Positions 24,081-32,389 of a stretch of DNA of 64,000 nucleotides are shown here, one piece after another. This DNA comes from JALYOC01 sp036675345. Its GTDB lineage: Bacteria > Myxococcota > Myxococcia > Myxococcales > Myxococcaceae. The stretch is from positions 310,001 through 374,000 of the forward strand of contig JAKFFE010000017.1 of assembly GCA_036675345.1 (NCBI GenBank), in the 5' to 3' direction. A program made the translations under genes and the position numbers. The stretch's first letter is position 1. Every line of letters starts with the position of its first letter. A model generated the notes under the pieces. The model was not told the origin of the DNA. It made no database searches and worked only from the letters and a program-made list of their open reading frames with translations.

Positions 24081-26066
24081 TCAGCCCCGTCCCAGGGCCT
24101 GGCGGATCGCCTGACGATCCGGGGCCCGGGGCCCGGCGCGTTCCAGGTAGGTCTCGAAGGCGCGCCGCATCTCCTCCTGCTGCCCCAGGTGTCCGTGGGC
24201 CAGTCCGAGGTTCTTGAAGTAGGCCGCCGGCGCCTCCGGGTGGGCCGCGATCAGCGCGCGATAGCGGGCCACCACCTCCGCCAGCGCGGATCGATCTCCG
24301 TTGGCCAACGCCCGCTCCAGCAAGGAGAGCACCCCCCGGTGTCGCGCCTCCCAGTACTCCTGGGCGATCGCCACCGCCCACGGATCGGCGGCGGTCAGTC
24401 CGGCCACCGCGCGAGTCGCCAGCGGGGTCCGCGCCAGGGCCTCCAGGACCTGGTCCGACTGGCCTTCCCCTTTGGCCTCCTGCACCGGGAGCAGCCGACG
24501 GGAGAGTCCGTGGGGCACCTGCCGGTAGCCGCCGGCCAGCGAATCATCCCCGGGCTTGAGCTCTCCGGCCAGGAACGCGGGCCGGCCCGGGTTGGCGGCC
24601 AGCAGCGCAGCCAGCGAGAAGCTCCCCGGGCCTCCGGGGTGCAGCCGCTCTCCAGGGAACGAGAGCAGTGAGCGTCGGCGGGCCACGTACCAGGGATAGG
24701 TCAGCAGCTCCTGATCGAGGGCGACCAGATCCGGCCGCCGGCCCTCCACCTCCTTCACGTAGGTCACCGCGTTGGTGATCAGATCCCCGCGGGTCAGCAG
24801 CAGCGCGTGGGGAGGAAGCTCGTCCAGCAGCGCGCGGCCGTAGTCGGTGGCCGTCGGCGGCGCGGGCTGCGAGTGGGCCCGCAGCTCCCCTGCCCCGCGC
24901 GCGAGCTGGAGCAGGAGCAGCGCGCCGGTCCCCACCGGGAGGACCCAGCGGCCCGGCGCCGCACCCAGGGCCGCCGCGCCCACCCCGGCCAACAGACAGG
25001 CCACCAGCAGCGGGAGTTGCCAGAAGCGTGCGAGCACCGAGGCCAACAGCGGCCCCTCCGGTGGAAAGCGTCCCAGCAGCTGGAAGCCGGGGCCGCAAAG
25101 GAGCCACCCGATCAGCAGCCCGACGCCCAACGCCCTGGCCCTCGGCTGGGACCCCAGCAACCACAGCCCCAGCAGGACCAGCGGCACTCCCACCCAAAGA
25201 AGCGCGCTTCCCTGGTGGGCAAGGAGCGCGGTGGCTCCGGCCAGTCCGTCCTCCCACCGCGCCTCCCCCGCCCGCAGCTGAAGCGCGCCGTAGTCCAGCC
25301 GGAGCAGATGCCGGGTCAGACCGCCCAGGCTTTGGGTCTCTCCCCACGCCACCTCCGGCGCCCACCCCGCCCCCAGCACCAGCTGGAGGTTCACCGCCAG
25401 GCCTGCGAGGAAAAGCCCGAGGGCGATCAGCCCCACCCGGCCGGTCAGGAGCCGCGCGCGTCGGGCCTCCCAGCCCATCGCCCCCAGCAGCGGGACTCCC
25501 AGCAGGAGGATCGTCTGGTGGTTGCCCAGTCCCAGACCCAGCAGCGCCGAGGCGGCCCACAGCTCGCCGCGCCTCGGGGTCTGGAAGAAGCGCACCGCCA
25601 GCAGCAGCAGCCCGGCGGCGATCAGCTGATTGAGCGCGAACACCTCCGCCCGGGTGGACCAGATCCAGACCAACGACGAGAGCCCGTACAGGCCGCCGGC
25701 CAGCAGCCCCGGCAAGGCACGTCCGGTCCACTGACCCACCGCCCTCGCCAGGAGCGTCGCCGCGCCCGCCCCGCACAGCGCCGAGAACATCCCCAGGCGC
25801 CAGGCCACGCTCTCCACCGGAAGCAGATGTGCGAAGGCCCCGCCCAGCAACACGTAGAGCGGATAGCCGGGAGGGTGGGCCACCGAGAACCGCCAGGCCG
25901 CCACCGCCAGCTCTCCGGAGTCACCGCCAGGCAGGCCGGTCGGGACGGTCAGGCCGTACAACCCCAGCAGGCCCAGACCCAACGCCGCCGGACAGGCCCA
26001 GCCGTGGGCACGCCAACGGACGACTTTCGCGACGCGCGCTCGGGAGGGAGGACTAGAGTGACGCAT
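24081..26066 (-). CDS. DUF2723-family multi-pass membrane protein (GT117-like)
   Basis: 661 residues. The N-terminal half has about ten hydrophobic helices and carries the DUF2723 hallmarks PGGDSGELAVAAWRFSVAHPPGYPLYVLLG, with the Asp and Glu after the first helix as candidate catalytic/ligand residues. The C-terminal ~230 residues are soluble, rich in Ala/Leu helices with TPR character (ARYRALIAAHPEAPAAYFKNLGLAHGHLGQQEEMRRAFETYL in overlapping pieces). Family members are membrane glycosyltransferase-like proteins of unknown acceptor. Start ATG 26064-26066 was chosen because upstream in-frame residues are shadow sequence. It is divergent from the IPT surface protein with only 34 bases between starts. 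Confidence 0.82.
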   Translation of the reverse strand: MRHSSPPSRARVAKVVRWRAHGWACPAALGLGLLGLYGLTVPTGLPGGDSGELAVAAWRFSVAHPPGYPLYVLLGGAFAHLLPVESVAWRLGMFSALCGAGAATLLARAVGQWTGRALPGLLAGGLYGLSSLVWIWSTRAEVFALNQLIAAGLLLLAVRFFQTPRRGELWAASALLGLGLGNHQTILLLGVPLLGAMGWEARRARLLTGRVGLIALGLFLAGLAVNLQLVLGAGWAPEVAWGETQSLGGLTRHLLRLDYGALQLRAGEARWEDGLAGATALLAHQGSALLWVGVPLVLLGLWLLGSQPRARALGVGLLIGWLLCGPGFQLLGRFPPEGPLLASVLARFWQLPLLVACLLAGVGAAALGAAPGRWVLPVGTGALLLLQLARGAGELRAHSQPAPPTATDYGRALLDELPPHALLLTRGDLITNAVTYVKEVEGRRPDLVALDQELLTYPWYVARRRSLLSFPGERLHPGGPGSFSLAALLAANPGRPAFLAGELKPGDDSLAGGYRQVPHGLSRRLLPVQEAKGEGQSDQVLEALARTPLATRAVAGLTAADPWAVAIAQEYWEARHRGVLSLLERALANGDRSALAEVVARYRALIAAHPEAPAAYFKNLGLAHGHLGQQEEMRRAFETYLERAGPRAPDRQAIRQALGRG

Positions 26067-26100
26067 TTCGGTCTGTCGCCCATTTGACCAGAGGTCTCCG

Positions 26101-28878
26101 GTGCGCGCTCTCGTTCCGCTTCTCTTCGTCTTCCCGTTCGGGGCGGCCCTGGCCGCCAATCCGGTGATCACCAGCTTCAGTCCGAGCACCGGGCCCACCC
26201 AGGGCAGCGTTCCGATCACCATCGTGGGCACCGCGTTTGCGCCCGGGGCGGCCGCCGTCTGGGTCGGCGAGGGGAACTGTCCGCTGATCAGTCAGTCCGA
26301 CACCCAGCTGGTGTGCTCCCTCGCTCCCGGCACCGGCCTCGATCAACGGGTGATGGTCACCGTCTCGGGCGCCACCGCGTTGGCCCCCGGCCGGTTCAAC
26401 TACCAGGCGCCGACGATCAGCTCGATCACCCCGCAGACCGGGCCCACCTCGGGGATCCCGCTGACCGTGCTCGGCACCAACTTCGGTCCTTCGGGCAGCG
26501 CCACCGTCACTGTCGGGGACCGGGTGTGTCCGGTCATGAGCGAGTTCGACACCAAGGTGGTTTGCATGGCGCCGGAGGGCACCGGGATCTCCCTGGCGGT
26601 GAGATTGGTCACCGGAGGGCAGGCCGCCTCCTCCCCGACCCGTTTCAGCTACGCGTCCCCGGTGATCACCGGCGTGACGCCGTCCTCGGGGCCCACCGGG
26701 GGAGGAAGGGTCCTCACCCTCAGCGGCGCGAACTTCGGGCCTCAGGGCCGGGCCTCGGTCTGGCTGGGCGACACCCGCTGCGAGCCGATCGATTCGGGCC
26801 ACACCTTCGTGACCTGCCAGGCGCCCCCGGGCACCGGCGTGGATCACCCGCTCTCGGTGGTGGTGGACGGGCGGTCCGCGTCGCTGTCCGCGGCCTTCGA
26901 CTATCTGCCGCCCCTGCTGGGAATCATCACTCCCGCCTCCGGGCCCACCTCTGGCGGGACCCGGCTGACCCTCGTCGGTTCCAACTTTGGCCCCCCGGGA
27001 AGCGCCCGGGTCAGCCTCGGCGGTGCGGACTGCCCGATCCAGACCCACGAGCACAGCCAGATGAGCTGCACCGTTCCACCGGGCGTTGGCGCGGACCAGA
27101 CGGTGCAGGTCACCGTCGCCGGTCAGACCCATCCGCCGGGAGTGGTGTTCAGCTACGACCCGGTCCAGCTGGTCGGGGTGAGCCCCGCGCAGGGGCCCAC
27201 CTCGGGAGGAACGTTGTTGACGATCACTGGCGCCAACTTCGGCCCGACCGGGAGCACCCTGGTGACGGTGGGCGGCGCGCCGTGTCCGCTCCAGGGCCAG
27301 TCCCACACGCAGCTGAGCTGCGTGGCTCCGGCGGGAGTGGGTCGGGGACACGCGGTCATGGCGCTCTCCGGGGGCCGCACCTCCACCCTCCCCTCGGCAT
27401 TCTTCTACTCGGCGCCCGCGATCGGCTCGGTGACGCCCTCCCGGGGGCCGCTGGCCGGCGGGGTGACGCTGACGATCCGGGGAGAGAGCTTTGGCGCCGG
27501 AGGAGCGGGCGGCGGTGCCATCGCCTCGGTGGGCGGCGAGCCCTGTCCGGTGACAGGCCAGACCCACACCTCGGTGGAGTGCCTGGCGCCCGCGGGAGCT
27601 GCCTACGGAGATGCCCCGGTGAGCGTGACCGTCGGAGGGCAGTCCTCGCCGCCGACCTCCGGGGTGTTCGAGTACCGCTCCTCGGCGCCCACGCTGGCGG
27701 ACCTCGCGGTCCAGACGGAGGAGGACACCTCGGCGAGCGTCGCCCTGCAGGGGCAGGATCCCGACGGAGAGGCGCTGACCTACCTGCTGGTGGCCGGCCC
27801 GCCCACCGGACAGGGATCGGTCAGGATCGAGGACAGCCTTGCGCACTACACCCCGCCGCCGGACTTCTCCGGCAGCACCTTCTTCCAGGTGGCGCCCTTT
27901 GACGGGACGATGGCCGGCGCCTTTGCCACCGTCAGCGTCTCGGTGCAGGCCACCCCCGATGCGCCGGTGGCCACCCCGGTTAGCGCCGACACCGGAGAGG
28001 AGACCCCGGTGACCCTGTCCCTGGGGGGCGTGGATGCCGATGGAGAGCCGCTGACCTTCGAGATCGCCAGCGCTCCTGCTGCGCTCCAGGGGACCGTCAC
28101 CCTGGCGGGGGATCAGGCCACCTTCACCCCGGCGAAGGATTTCGTGGGGATCGCGCGGTTCACCTTCACCGCCAGCGATGGGGTGCTCTCGTCTTCGCCT
28201 GCGGCGGTCACCGTCTCGGTGGCCGGGAGGTCGGATACCCCCACCGCGTTCGCCCAGGAGCTCTCCACCCCCGAGGACTCGGTGGCCTCCGTCGCGCTGA
28301 CCGGCTTTGATCCGGACGGCGAGTCGCTCAGCTTCGCCCTGGTGGCGCAGCCCCCCGCCGGAGAGGGCACGGTGACGCTGGAGGGCGCGCGGGCGCAGTA
28401 CGTCCCGCCCGCGAACTTCACCGGCGCCACCGCGTTCACCTACCAGGTCAGCGACGGCACCCTGGTCTCGGAGCCGGCCACCGTTTCGATCCAGGTGACC
28501 GCGGTGAACGATCCGCCAGTGGCGTTTGGCGGCGTCGCCAGGGTGTCCGGCGGCAGCGCAGCGACGATCGCCCTGACCGCTTCCGACCTGGACGGCGATG
28601 CACTGCAATTCGCGGTGGTGGAAGGTCCGGAGGCCGAGGCGGGCACGGTGACCCTCAGCGGTGCCGAGGCCACCTTCGAGGCCCGCTCCGGCTTCTCCGG
28701 CAACGCGTCCTTCTCCTGGAGCGTGACCGACGGGGTGGTCTCCACCACCGCCACCACCCTGGTGCAGGTGGATCAGACGCCGGCCAGCAACTGCGCCGCG
28801 ATCCCCGCCGGCCCAGGAGGGTGGCTGGCGCTGTTGGCCTTCGCCGGACTGCTGCTTCGCCGCCGGGCGGGACGGTGA
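26101..28878 (+). CDS. Surface protein with six IPT/TIG and four cadherin-like repeats and a MYXO-CTERM-like tail
   Basis: 925 residues. Signal peptide (start GTG, VRALVPLLFVFPFGAALA), then about six IPT/TIG repeats to residue ~525, each with the ITxVTPxxGPTxGG, NFGPxGxAxVxVG and C-P/V-C pattern; one disulfide per repeat is likely. Residues ~535-890 hold four tandem-95/cadherin-like repeats (DPDGEALTYLLV, DADGEPLTFEIA, DPDGESLSFALV, DLDGDALQFAVV). The end, NCAAIPAGPGGWLALLAFAG with LLLRRRAGR, is Cys, then a hydrophobic helix, then Arg cluster: a MYXO-CTERM-type sorting signal. Probably a long, extracellular adhesin-like stalk. Directly after its stop the tail-coding segment is tandemly duplicated (28889-29060). 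Confidence 0.88.
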   Translation: MRALVPLLFVFPFGAALAANPVITSFSPSTGPTQGSVPITIVGTAFAPGAAAVWVGEGNCPLISQSDTQLVCSLAPGTGLDQRVMVTVSGATALAPGRFNYQAPTISSITPQTGPTSGIPLTVLGTNFGPSGSATVTVGDRVCPVMSEFDTKVVCMAPEGTGISLAVRLVTGGQAASSPTRFSYASPVITGVTPSSGPTGGGRVLTLSGANFGPQGRASVWLGDTRCEPIDSGHTFVTCQAPPGTGVDHPLSVVVDGRSASLSAAFDYLPPLLGIITPASGPTSGGTRLTLVGSNFGPPGSARVSLGGADCPIQTHEHSQMSCTVPPGVGADQTVQVTVAGQTHPPGVVFSYDPVQLVGVSPAQGPTSGGTLLTITGANFGPTGSTLVTVGGAPCPLQGQSHTQLSCVAPAGVGRGHAVMALSGGRTSTLPSAFFYSAPAIGSVTPSRGPLAGGVTLTIRGESFGAGGAGGGAIASVGGEPCPVTGQTHTSVECLAPAGAAYGDAPVSVTVGGQSSPPTSGVFEYRSSAPTLADLAVQTEEDTSASVALQGQDPDGEALTYLLVAGPPTGQGSVRIEDSLAHYTPPPDFSGSTFFQVAPFDGTMAGAFATVSVSVQATPDAPVATPVSADTGEETPVTLSLGGVDADGEPLTFEIASAPAALQGTVTLAGDQATFTPAKDFVGIARFTFTASDGVLSSSPAAVTVSVAGRSDTPTAFAQELSTPEDSVASVALTGFDPDGESLSFALVAQPPAGEGTVTLEGARAQYVPPANFTGATAFTYQVSDGTLVSEPATVSIQVTAVNDPPVAFGGVARVSGGSAATIALTASDLDGDALQFAVVEGPEAEAGTVTLSGAEATFEARSGFSGNASFSWSVTDGVVSTTATTLVQVDQTPASNCAAIPAGPGGWLALLAFAGLLLRRRAGR

Positions 28879-29060
28879 GACCGACCCCGGAGGGTGGCTG
28901 GCGCTGCTGACTCTCGCCGGGTTGCTGCTTCGCCACCGGGCTGCCGTTGACACCGCCCCCGGAGGCTGGCTGGCGCTGCTGACCGTCGCCGGGCTGCTGC
29001 TTCGCCACCGGGCCGGCGGGTGACACCGACTCCGGGAGGGCTGGCAGGGGGCTGGCGCGA
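28816..29060 (+). repeat. 72-74 bp tandem duplication of the surface protein's C-terminal anchor
   Basis: Units begin at 28816, 28889, 28961 and (degenerate) 29035, each starting GGAGGG/CTGGCTGGCG and containing a GGGCTGCTGCTTCGCCACCG-like core. Unit 1 is the last part of the surface-protein gene. Units 2 and 3 continue in the +1 frame and would encode GWLALLTLAGLLLRHRA and GWLALLTVAGLLLRHRA before a stop. Offsets are 73, 72 and 74 bases. Confidence 0.9.
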
Positions 29061-29281
29061 CGGACCGCCGATCCCGGGCTCCGGGTCGCCACCCGGAGGA
29101 GAGAGTTCTCCAGGAACTGACCGCCTGGGGGGAGTTTGTCCTGGGAGACAGGCTCCACGGCGATCTGGGCAGAAAACCAGGGGGGAACGTGTCTCCACTG
29201 ACAAGTTGCCCTCAGCGTCCCAGGTACCGCGTGCTGCGTCGGGTCCTAGCCGCCCTGCCCCTGCCGCGCCGGAGGCCCTTG
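28879..29281. other. 403-base convergent gap containing decayed anchor duplications
   Basis: Lies between the stop of the surface protein and the stop of the minus-strand lipoprotein gene. The first ~180 bases are tandem copies of the anchor-coding DNA. The rest shows no gene, convincing terminator hairpin or RNA. Confidence 0.6.
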
Positions 29282-29713
29282 CTACTCTCCGGGGTCCACC
29301 AGGTCGATCCGCAGGCGGCTGACCCCGACGATCGGGTCCACCGTGATCGGCGTCGGCGCGGTGAGACTGCCCGAGGCCCCGCCCGGATCCACCTTGGGGC
29401 GGAAGCGATCCCCGTCGCCCGGGTTCACATCCAGCACGGCGAGGACGAAGTACCTCCCGGCAGGCACTCCCCGGACCACGAACGGCTGGGGGAAGACCGG
29501 GGCGGTGAACTCCTGGAACGCCACCGGCGCTCCTCTCGGCGGGAAGGAGCCGAAGACCGCGATCTTCAGCGGCCCCTCCCGGCTCCCCTGGTAGTGCACC
29601 TCCCCCCGCACCTCGCCCGGGGTGACCGCGGAGTCGGCGCCTCCGCCGGGCGCCGTGTCGCACCCCGTCCACATCGCCATCGCCACGAACAGCCACACGC
29701 CTCGCTTGCTCAC
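29282..29713 (-). CDS. Lipoprotein with transthyretin-like beta domain, last gene of cytochrome operon
   Basis: 143 residues. Signal and lipobox MSKRGVWLFVAMAMWTGC, then a Gly/Asp linker and a beta domain (VRGEVHYQGSREGPLKIAVFG, FVVRGVPAGRYFVLAVLDVN) of the carboxypeptidase-regulatory/transthyretin-like type, ending in GVSRLRIDLVDPGE. No cysteines other than the lipidated one and no heme motif. The GTG start overlaps the stop of the di-heme cytochrome gene (GTGA), so it is translationally coupled and probably belongs to the same envelope complex. Function unknown; a structural or capping role is inferred. Confidence 0.7.
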   Translation of the reverse strand: MSKRGVWLFVAMAMWTGCDTAPGGGADSAVTPGEVRGEVHYQGSREGPLKIAVFGSFPPRGAPVAFQEFTAPVFPQPFVVRGVPAGRYFVLAVLDVNPGDGDRFRPKVDPGGASGSLTAPTPITVDPIVGVSRLRIDLVDPGE

Positions 29714-30699
29714 GGTGCCTGGATCCTTCCTGCCGGGTCGTTGAACAGGTAGTCCACCGCCGAGCGCGGCTCCTGCAGCGAATGGACGAAGTGGGCCAGG
29801 TCCCAGCGCTGGGCGTCGTCCAGGATCGGGCCGAAGGACGGCATCGGGGTCCCGTTCAGCCCGGTGGAGATCGCCCGGAAGGCCACCACCGCCCCCTTCC
29901 CTCCCTGGAAGCCGACGTGGAAGTTGGCGGGCCGGATCGGCGCGCCGTTCTCGTCCACCAGCGCGGAGGAGGCAGCCCCGTCTCCCCGGCCTTGATCCCC
30001 GTGACAGGCGTTGCAGCCGTACTCGGTGAACAGCGCCCGGCCGCGCGAGCGGGACGCCTCGTCGTCCGCGGGCTCGGGGGGGATCACCAGGGTCGGGCCC
30101 GGGACCTCGGTCAGGGTCCGGGGTGAGAGTGCCAGCACGTACCGCGAGAGGGTCCGGCGCTGCTGGTGGGAGAGGGTGTCCCTCCAGCCGGGCATGGCGG
30201 TCCTCAGCACGCCCAGGGAGATCGTCCGGTACACGTCCTCCTCGCGCGCCAGACTGCCCAACGGGGTCATCCGGAAGTTGTAGCTGCCGGTGAGGAAGTT
30301 CCGCGGCGGGTGATCCAGGAACTGCGCCGAGGGCCCCTTCCCGTCTCCCTCCGCCCCGTGACAGGTGGCGCAGTGGCGCAGGTAGAGCGGGCGGCCCTCG
30401 GACAGGAGCTGCTCGCGCCGCGCGGCGGTGAACATGCCGGGCGGAGCCAGGTCCGGGGATGCAGGCGGCTCGGACCGTGCGTCGGCCGGCGCTGGCTCGG
30501 TCTGGCTCGCGACCACCGTGATCGGCTCCGGGGACGCAGGCGGCTTGGACCATGCGGCGACCGGCACCGGCTCGGTCTGGCTCGCGACCACCGTGGTCGG
30601 GGCCTCCACCGGGTCCGACTGTGCCGCCACCGGCGCCTGGGCCAGGGCGATGAACGGAATCCACAGGACGCAGAAGAGCAGTCTCATTGGCGCGCTCAC
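29710..30699 (-). CDS. Di-heme c-type cytochrome, exported
   Basis: 329 residues. A signal peptide (MRLLFCVLWIPFIALAQ if the internal ATG is used) precedes a ~65-residue Pro/Ala/Thr linker containing an imperfect repeat of VVASQTEPVP/APA and WSKPPASPEP/RSEPPASPD. Two cytochrome c domains follow: CATCHGAEGDGKGP (~residue 108) with a Met in AMPGWRD, and CNACHGDQGRGDG (~residue 230) with GTPMPSFG. The start is either GTG 30699, overlapping the upstream stop, or ATG 30687. It lies in the middle of a five-gene coupled operon and is likely the periplasmic electron carrier feeding the heme-bearing barrel upstream. Confidence 0.88.
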   Translation of the reverse strand: MSAPMRLLFCVLWIPFIALAQAPVAAQSDPVEAPTTVVASQTEPVPVAAWSKPPASPEPITVVASQTEPAPADARSEPPASPDLAPPGMFTAARREQLLSEGRPLYLRHCATCHGAEGDGKGPSAQFLDHPPRNFLTGSYNFRMTPLGSLAREEDVYRTISLGVLRTAMPGWRDTLSHQQRRTLSRYVLALSPRTLTEVPGPTLVIPPEPADDEASRSRGRALFTEYGCNACHGDQGRGDGAASSALVDENGAPIRPANFHVGFQGGKGAVVAFRAISTGLNGTPMPSFGPILDDAQRWDLAHFVHSLQEPRSAVDYLFNDPAGRIQAP

Positions 30700-31958
30700 A
30701 TGAACAGGTGGAGGAACAGCACCAGGTCCCAGCGGGGACCCCCGGGGACGGTTCCGAAGGTTCTTCTCGCCATCGCCCGCACCTCGGTGAACGGGGCCGG
30801 GAAGAACTCCACCACCAGCCCGGCGCGCTGCTGGCTGGTACCGGCGATATCCAGGTCCGCGTCCATGAACTCGTGGGTAGCCACCAGCTCCAGCCCCTGG
30901 ACCGGCACGAAGCTCAGCTCCTGGTAGCTGGCGTAGCCGGCCAGCGAGGCCACCGCGTCGGAGTTGAAGGTGTCCCGCACCGCGACCAGATCGCCCAGAT
31001 AGGTGAACCTCCCCCGGTTGAGGGTCAGGAACAGCCCGCCCCTCATCTCGTTCACCCCGCGCTGGATCTCGCTGGCCAGGGAGGTGGGCAGCGCGGAGGC
31101 CAGCAGCGGGTTGGCGCCGTTGTTGTTGTCACTGAAGTAGAAGGACCCGCCCAGCTGGGCCCGGATCCCCAGCGGCCGTCCCCGGAGCGCCAGCCGGGCG
31201 GAGACCGCCTTTTCGAACAGCCGCCGCTCGGTGCCGCTGCTGTCAAGGGCGGTGTCGCCCAGGGTGCCGTTGAGCAGCGCCACGCTGGCGGAGAGGGGGC
31301 CCCAGAACGCGTCCAGCTCCAGGCCGGTGTCCTTGTCGGTCTGGCCAAAGCCCACCGCCTCCCGGGTGAACAGCTGGTGCTCCACCTCCCGGATCCCGAA
31401 CGGGGGCAGGAAGCGGCCGGCCTTGAGGTACAGCTCGAACCCCGCCGAGGGTGGGGTCACCCGCAGCAGGCCCCAGGCTTCGAACCCGGTGTACACCCCC
31501 ACGTCCAGGTAGAGGGTGACCGCGTCCCCCAGCTGCGCCGAGTGGTACAGGTCGGCCTGCATCAGGAAGAACGAGTTCACCAGCGGGCGGGTCCCATCCG
31601 GGTTCAGCCGGTCGGGGCGGATCAGCAGGTAGGCGGCCCGCAGGTCGGCGCCCACCGCCAGCCACTCGGTCAGCTCGGGCGAGAAGCCGGAGGTGACCTT
31701 CCCCACCTGCTCCTCCTTCGGCTCCTCCGGGAAGTCGGTGGCGATCCAGGAGTCCGGTCTGGGCTTCGCGCCCCAGGGGAGAAAGACGTTCTCGAAGACG
31801 TTGCGCCCATACGCGTTGCGCATCCCCCCGCCGGTGGGGTTCACGTGGCACTGGATGCATTCCATCCCGTTCCGGGCCGCGAAGCGGGGCAAGGCCACCG
31901 CCGGCAGCGAGGACACCAGGCCCAGCAACAACAGCATCCGGAGAAGGGTGCGTCTCAT
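30696..31958 (-). CDS. Outer-membrane beta-barrel with N-terminal c-type heme motif
   Basis: 420 residues. Signal peptide MRRTLLRMLLLLGLVSSLPAVA, then immediately a heme site in FAARNGMECIQCHVNPTGGG, then ~350 residues of alternating amphipathic strands (TLYLDVGVYTGFEAWGLLRV, FELYLKAGRFLPPFGIRE, GLELDAFWGPLSASVALLNG, GELVV..FFPAPFTEVRAMARR) ending in a Trp/Phe/Met terminus (LVLFLHLFM) typical of outer-membrane barrels. A CxxCH-x-NPTGGG plug on a barrel is a recurrent deltaproteobacterial architecture. The start overlaps the cupredoxin stop as ATGA. It probably forms a porin-cytochrome conduit with its neighbours, by analogy with known porin-cytochrome systems. Confidence 0.85.
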   Translation of the reverse strand: MRRTLLRMLLLLGLVSSLPAVALPRFAARNGMECIQCHVNPTGGGMRNAYGRNVFENVFLPWGAKPRPDSWIATDFPEEPKEEQVGKVTSGFSPELTEWLAVGADLRAAYLLIRPDRLNPDGTRPLVNSFFLMQADLYHSAQLGDAVTLYLDVGVYTGFEAWGLLRVTPPSAGFELYLKAGRFLPPFGIREVEHQLFTREAVGFGQTDKDTGLELDAFWGPLSASVALLNGTLGDTALDSSGTERRLFEKAVSARLALRGRPLGIRAQLGGSFYFSDNNNGANPLLASALPTSLASEIQRGVNEMRGGLFLTLNRGRFTYLGDLVAVRDTFNSDAVASLAGYASYQELSFVPVQGLELVATHEFMDADLDIAGTSQQRAGLVVEFFPAPFTEVRAMARRTFGTVPGGPRWDLVLFLHLFM

Positions 31959-32389
31959 TGGACCACCACCTGGTAGCCGGTCATCTGACCGGGGTGCTTG
32001 GCGCAGAAGTAGAAGGCACTGCGGGGTTCACAGAACCGGTAGGCCCACGAGGCCCCGGGCGCGAGGTCCGGGGAGTTGAATCCGCCGGCCGAGGCCGGGG
32101 TCTCGGCGCCGGGAGCGCCGGCATTCACCGAGTGGACCATCGAGTCGTCGTTGATCCAGGTGACGGTGTCTCCGGCGGCGACCTGCACCGAGCGCAGGTC
32201 CACGTTGAGGCCGACGAACCGGACCTGCAGCCCGGTCCCGGGGGCCGGGACCTCTCCCTCCTCGCACGCTCCTCCGTCTCCTCCTCCGCCCCCGCTCGGC
32301 GGGCGATTGAAGGACGGGAGGTCGTAGCCAAAGTCGATGCAGGCCCCCCCCAGGGCCAGGCACAGCGCCAGCAGGACGCATCGACCCAT
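31955..32389 (-). CDS. Cupredoxin lipoprotein (type 1 copper)
   Basis: 144 residues. Lipoprotein signal MGRCVLLALCLALGGAC, a Gly-rich tether, then a plastocyanin-like domain: VRFVGLNVDLRSVQVAAGDTVTWINDDSMVHSV supplies the first His ligand, and FYFCAKHPGQM supplies the Cys, His and Met ligands in canonical spacing. It carries single electrons between redox partners on the membrane surface. It overlaps the penta-heme gene by one base (TGATG) upstream and the barrel gene by ATGA downstream, so it is coupled at both ends. A longer frame reading upstream is the shadow of the penta-heme gene. Confidence 0.9.
   Translation of the reverse strand: MGRCVLLALCLALGGACIDFGYDLPSFNRPPSGGGGGDGGACEEGEVPAPGTGLQVRFVGLNVDLRSVQVAAGDTVTWINDDSMVHSVNAGAPGAETPASAGGFNSPDLAPGASWAYRFCEPRSAFYFCAKHPGQMTGYQVVVQ

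Noticed and set aside
26053..28953. 966-residue minus-strand open frame
   Set aside because: Shadow of the IPT/cadherin surface gene; composition is repetitive Gly/Arg/Ala/His and no domain is seen.
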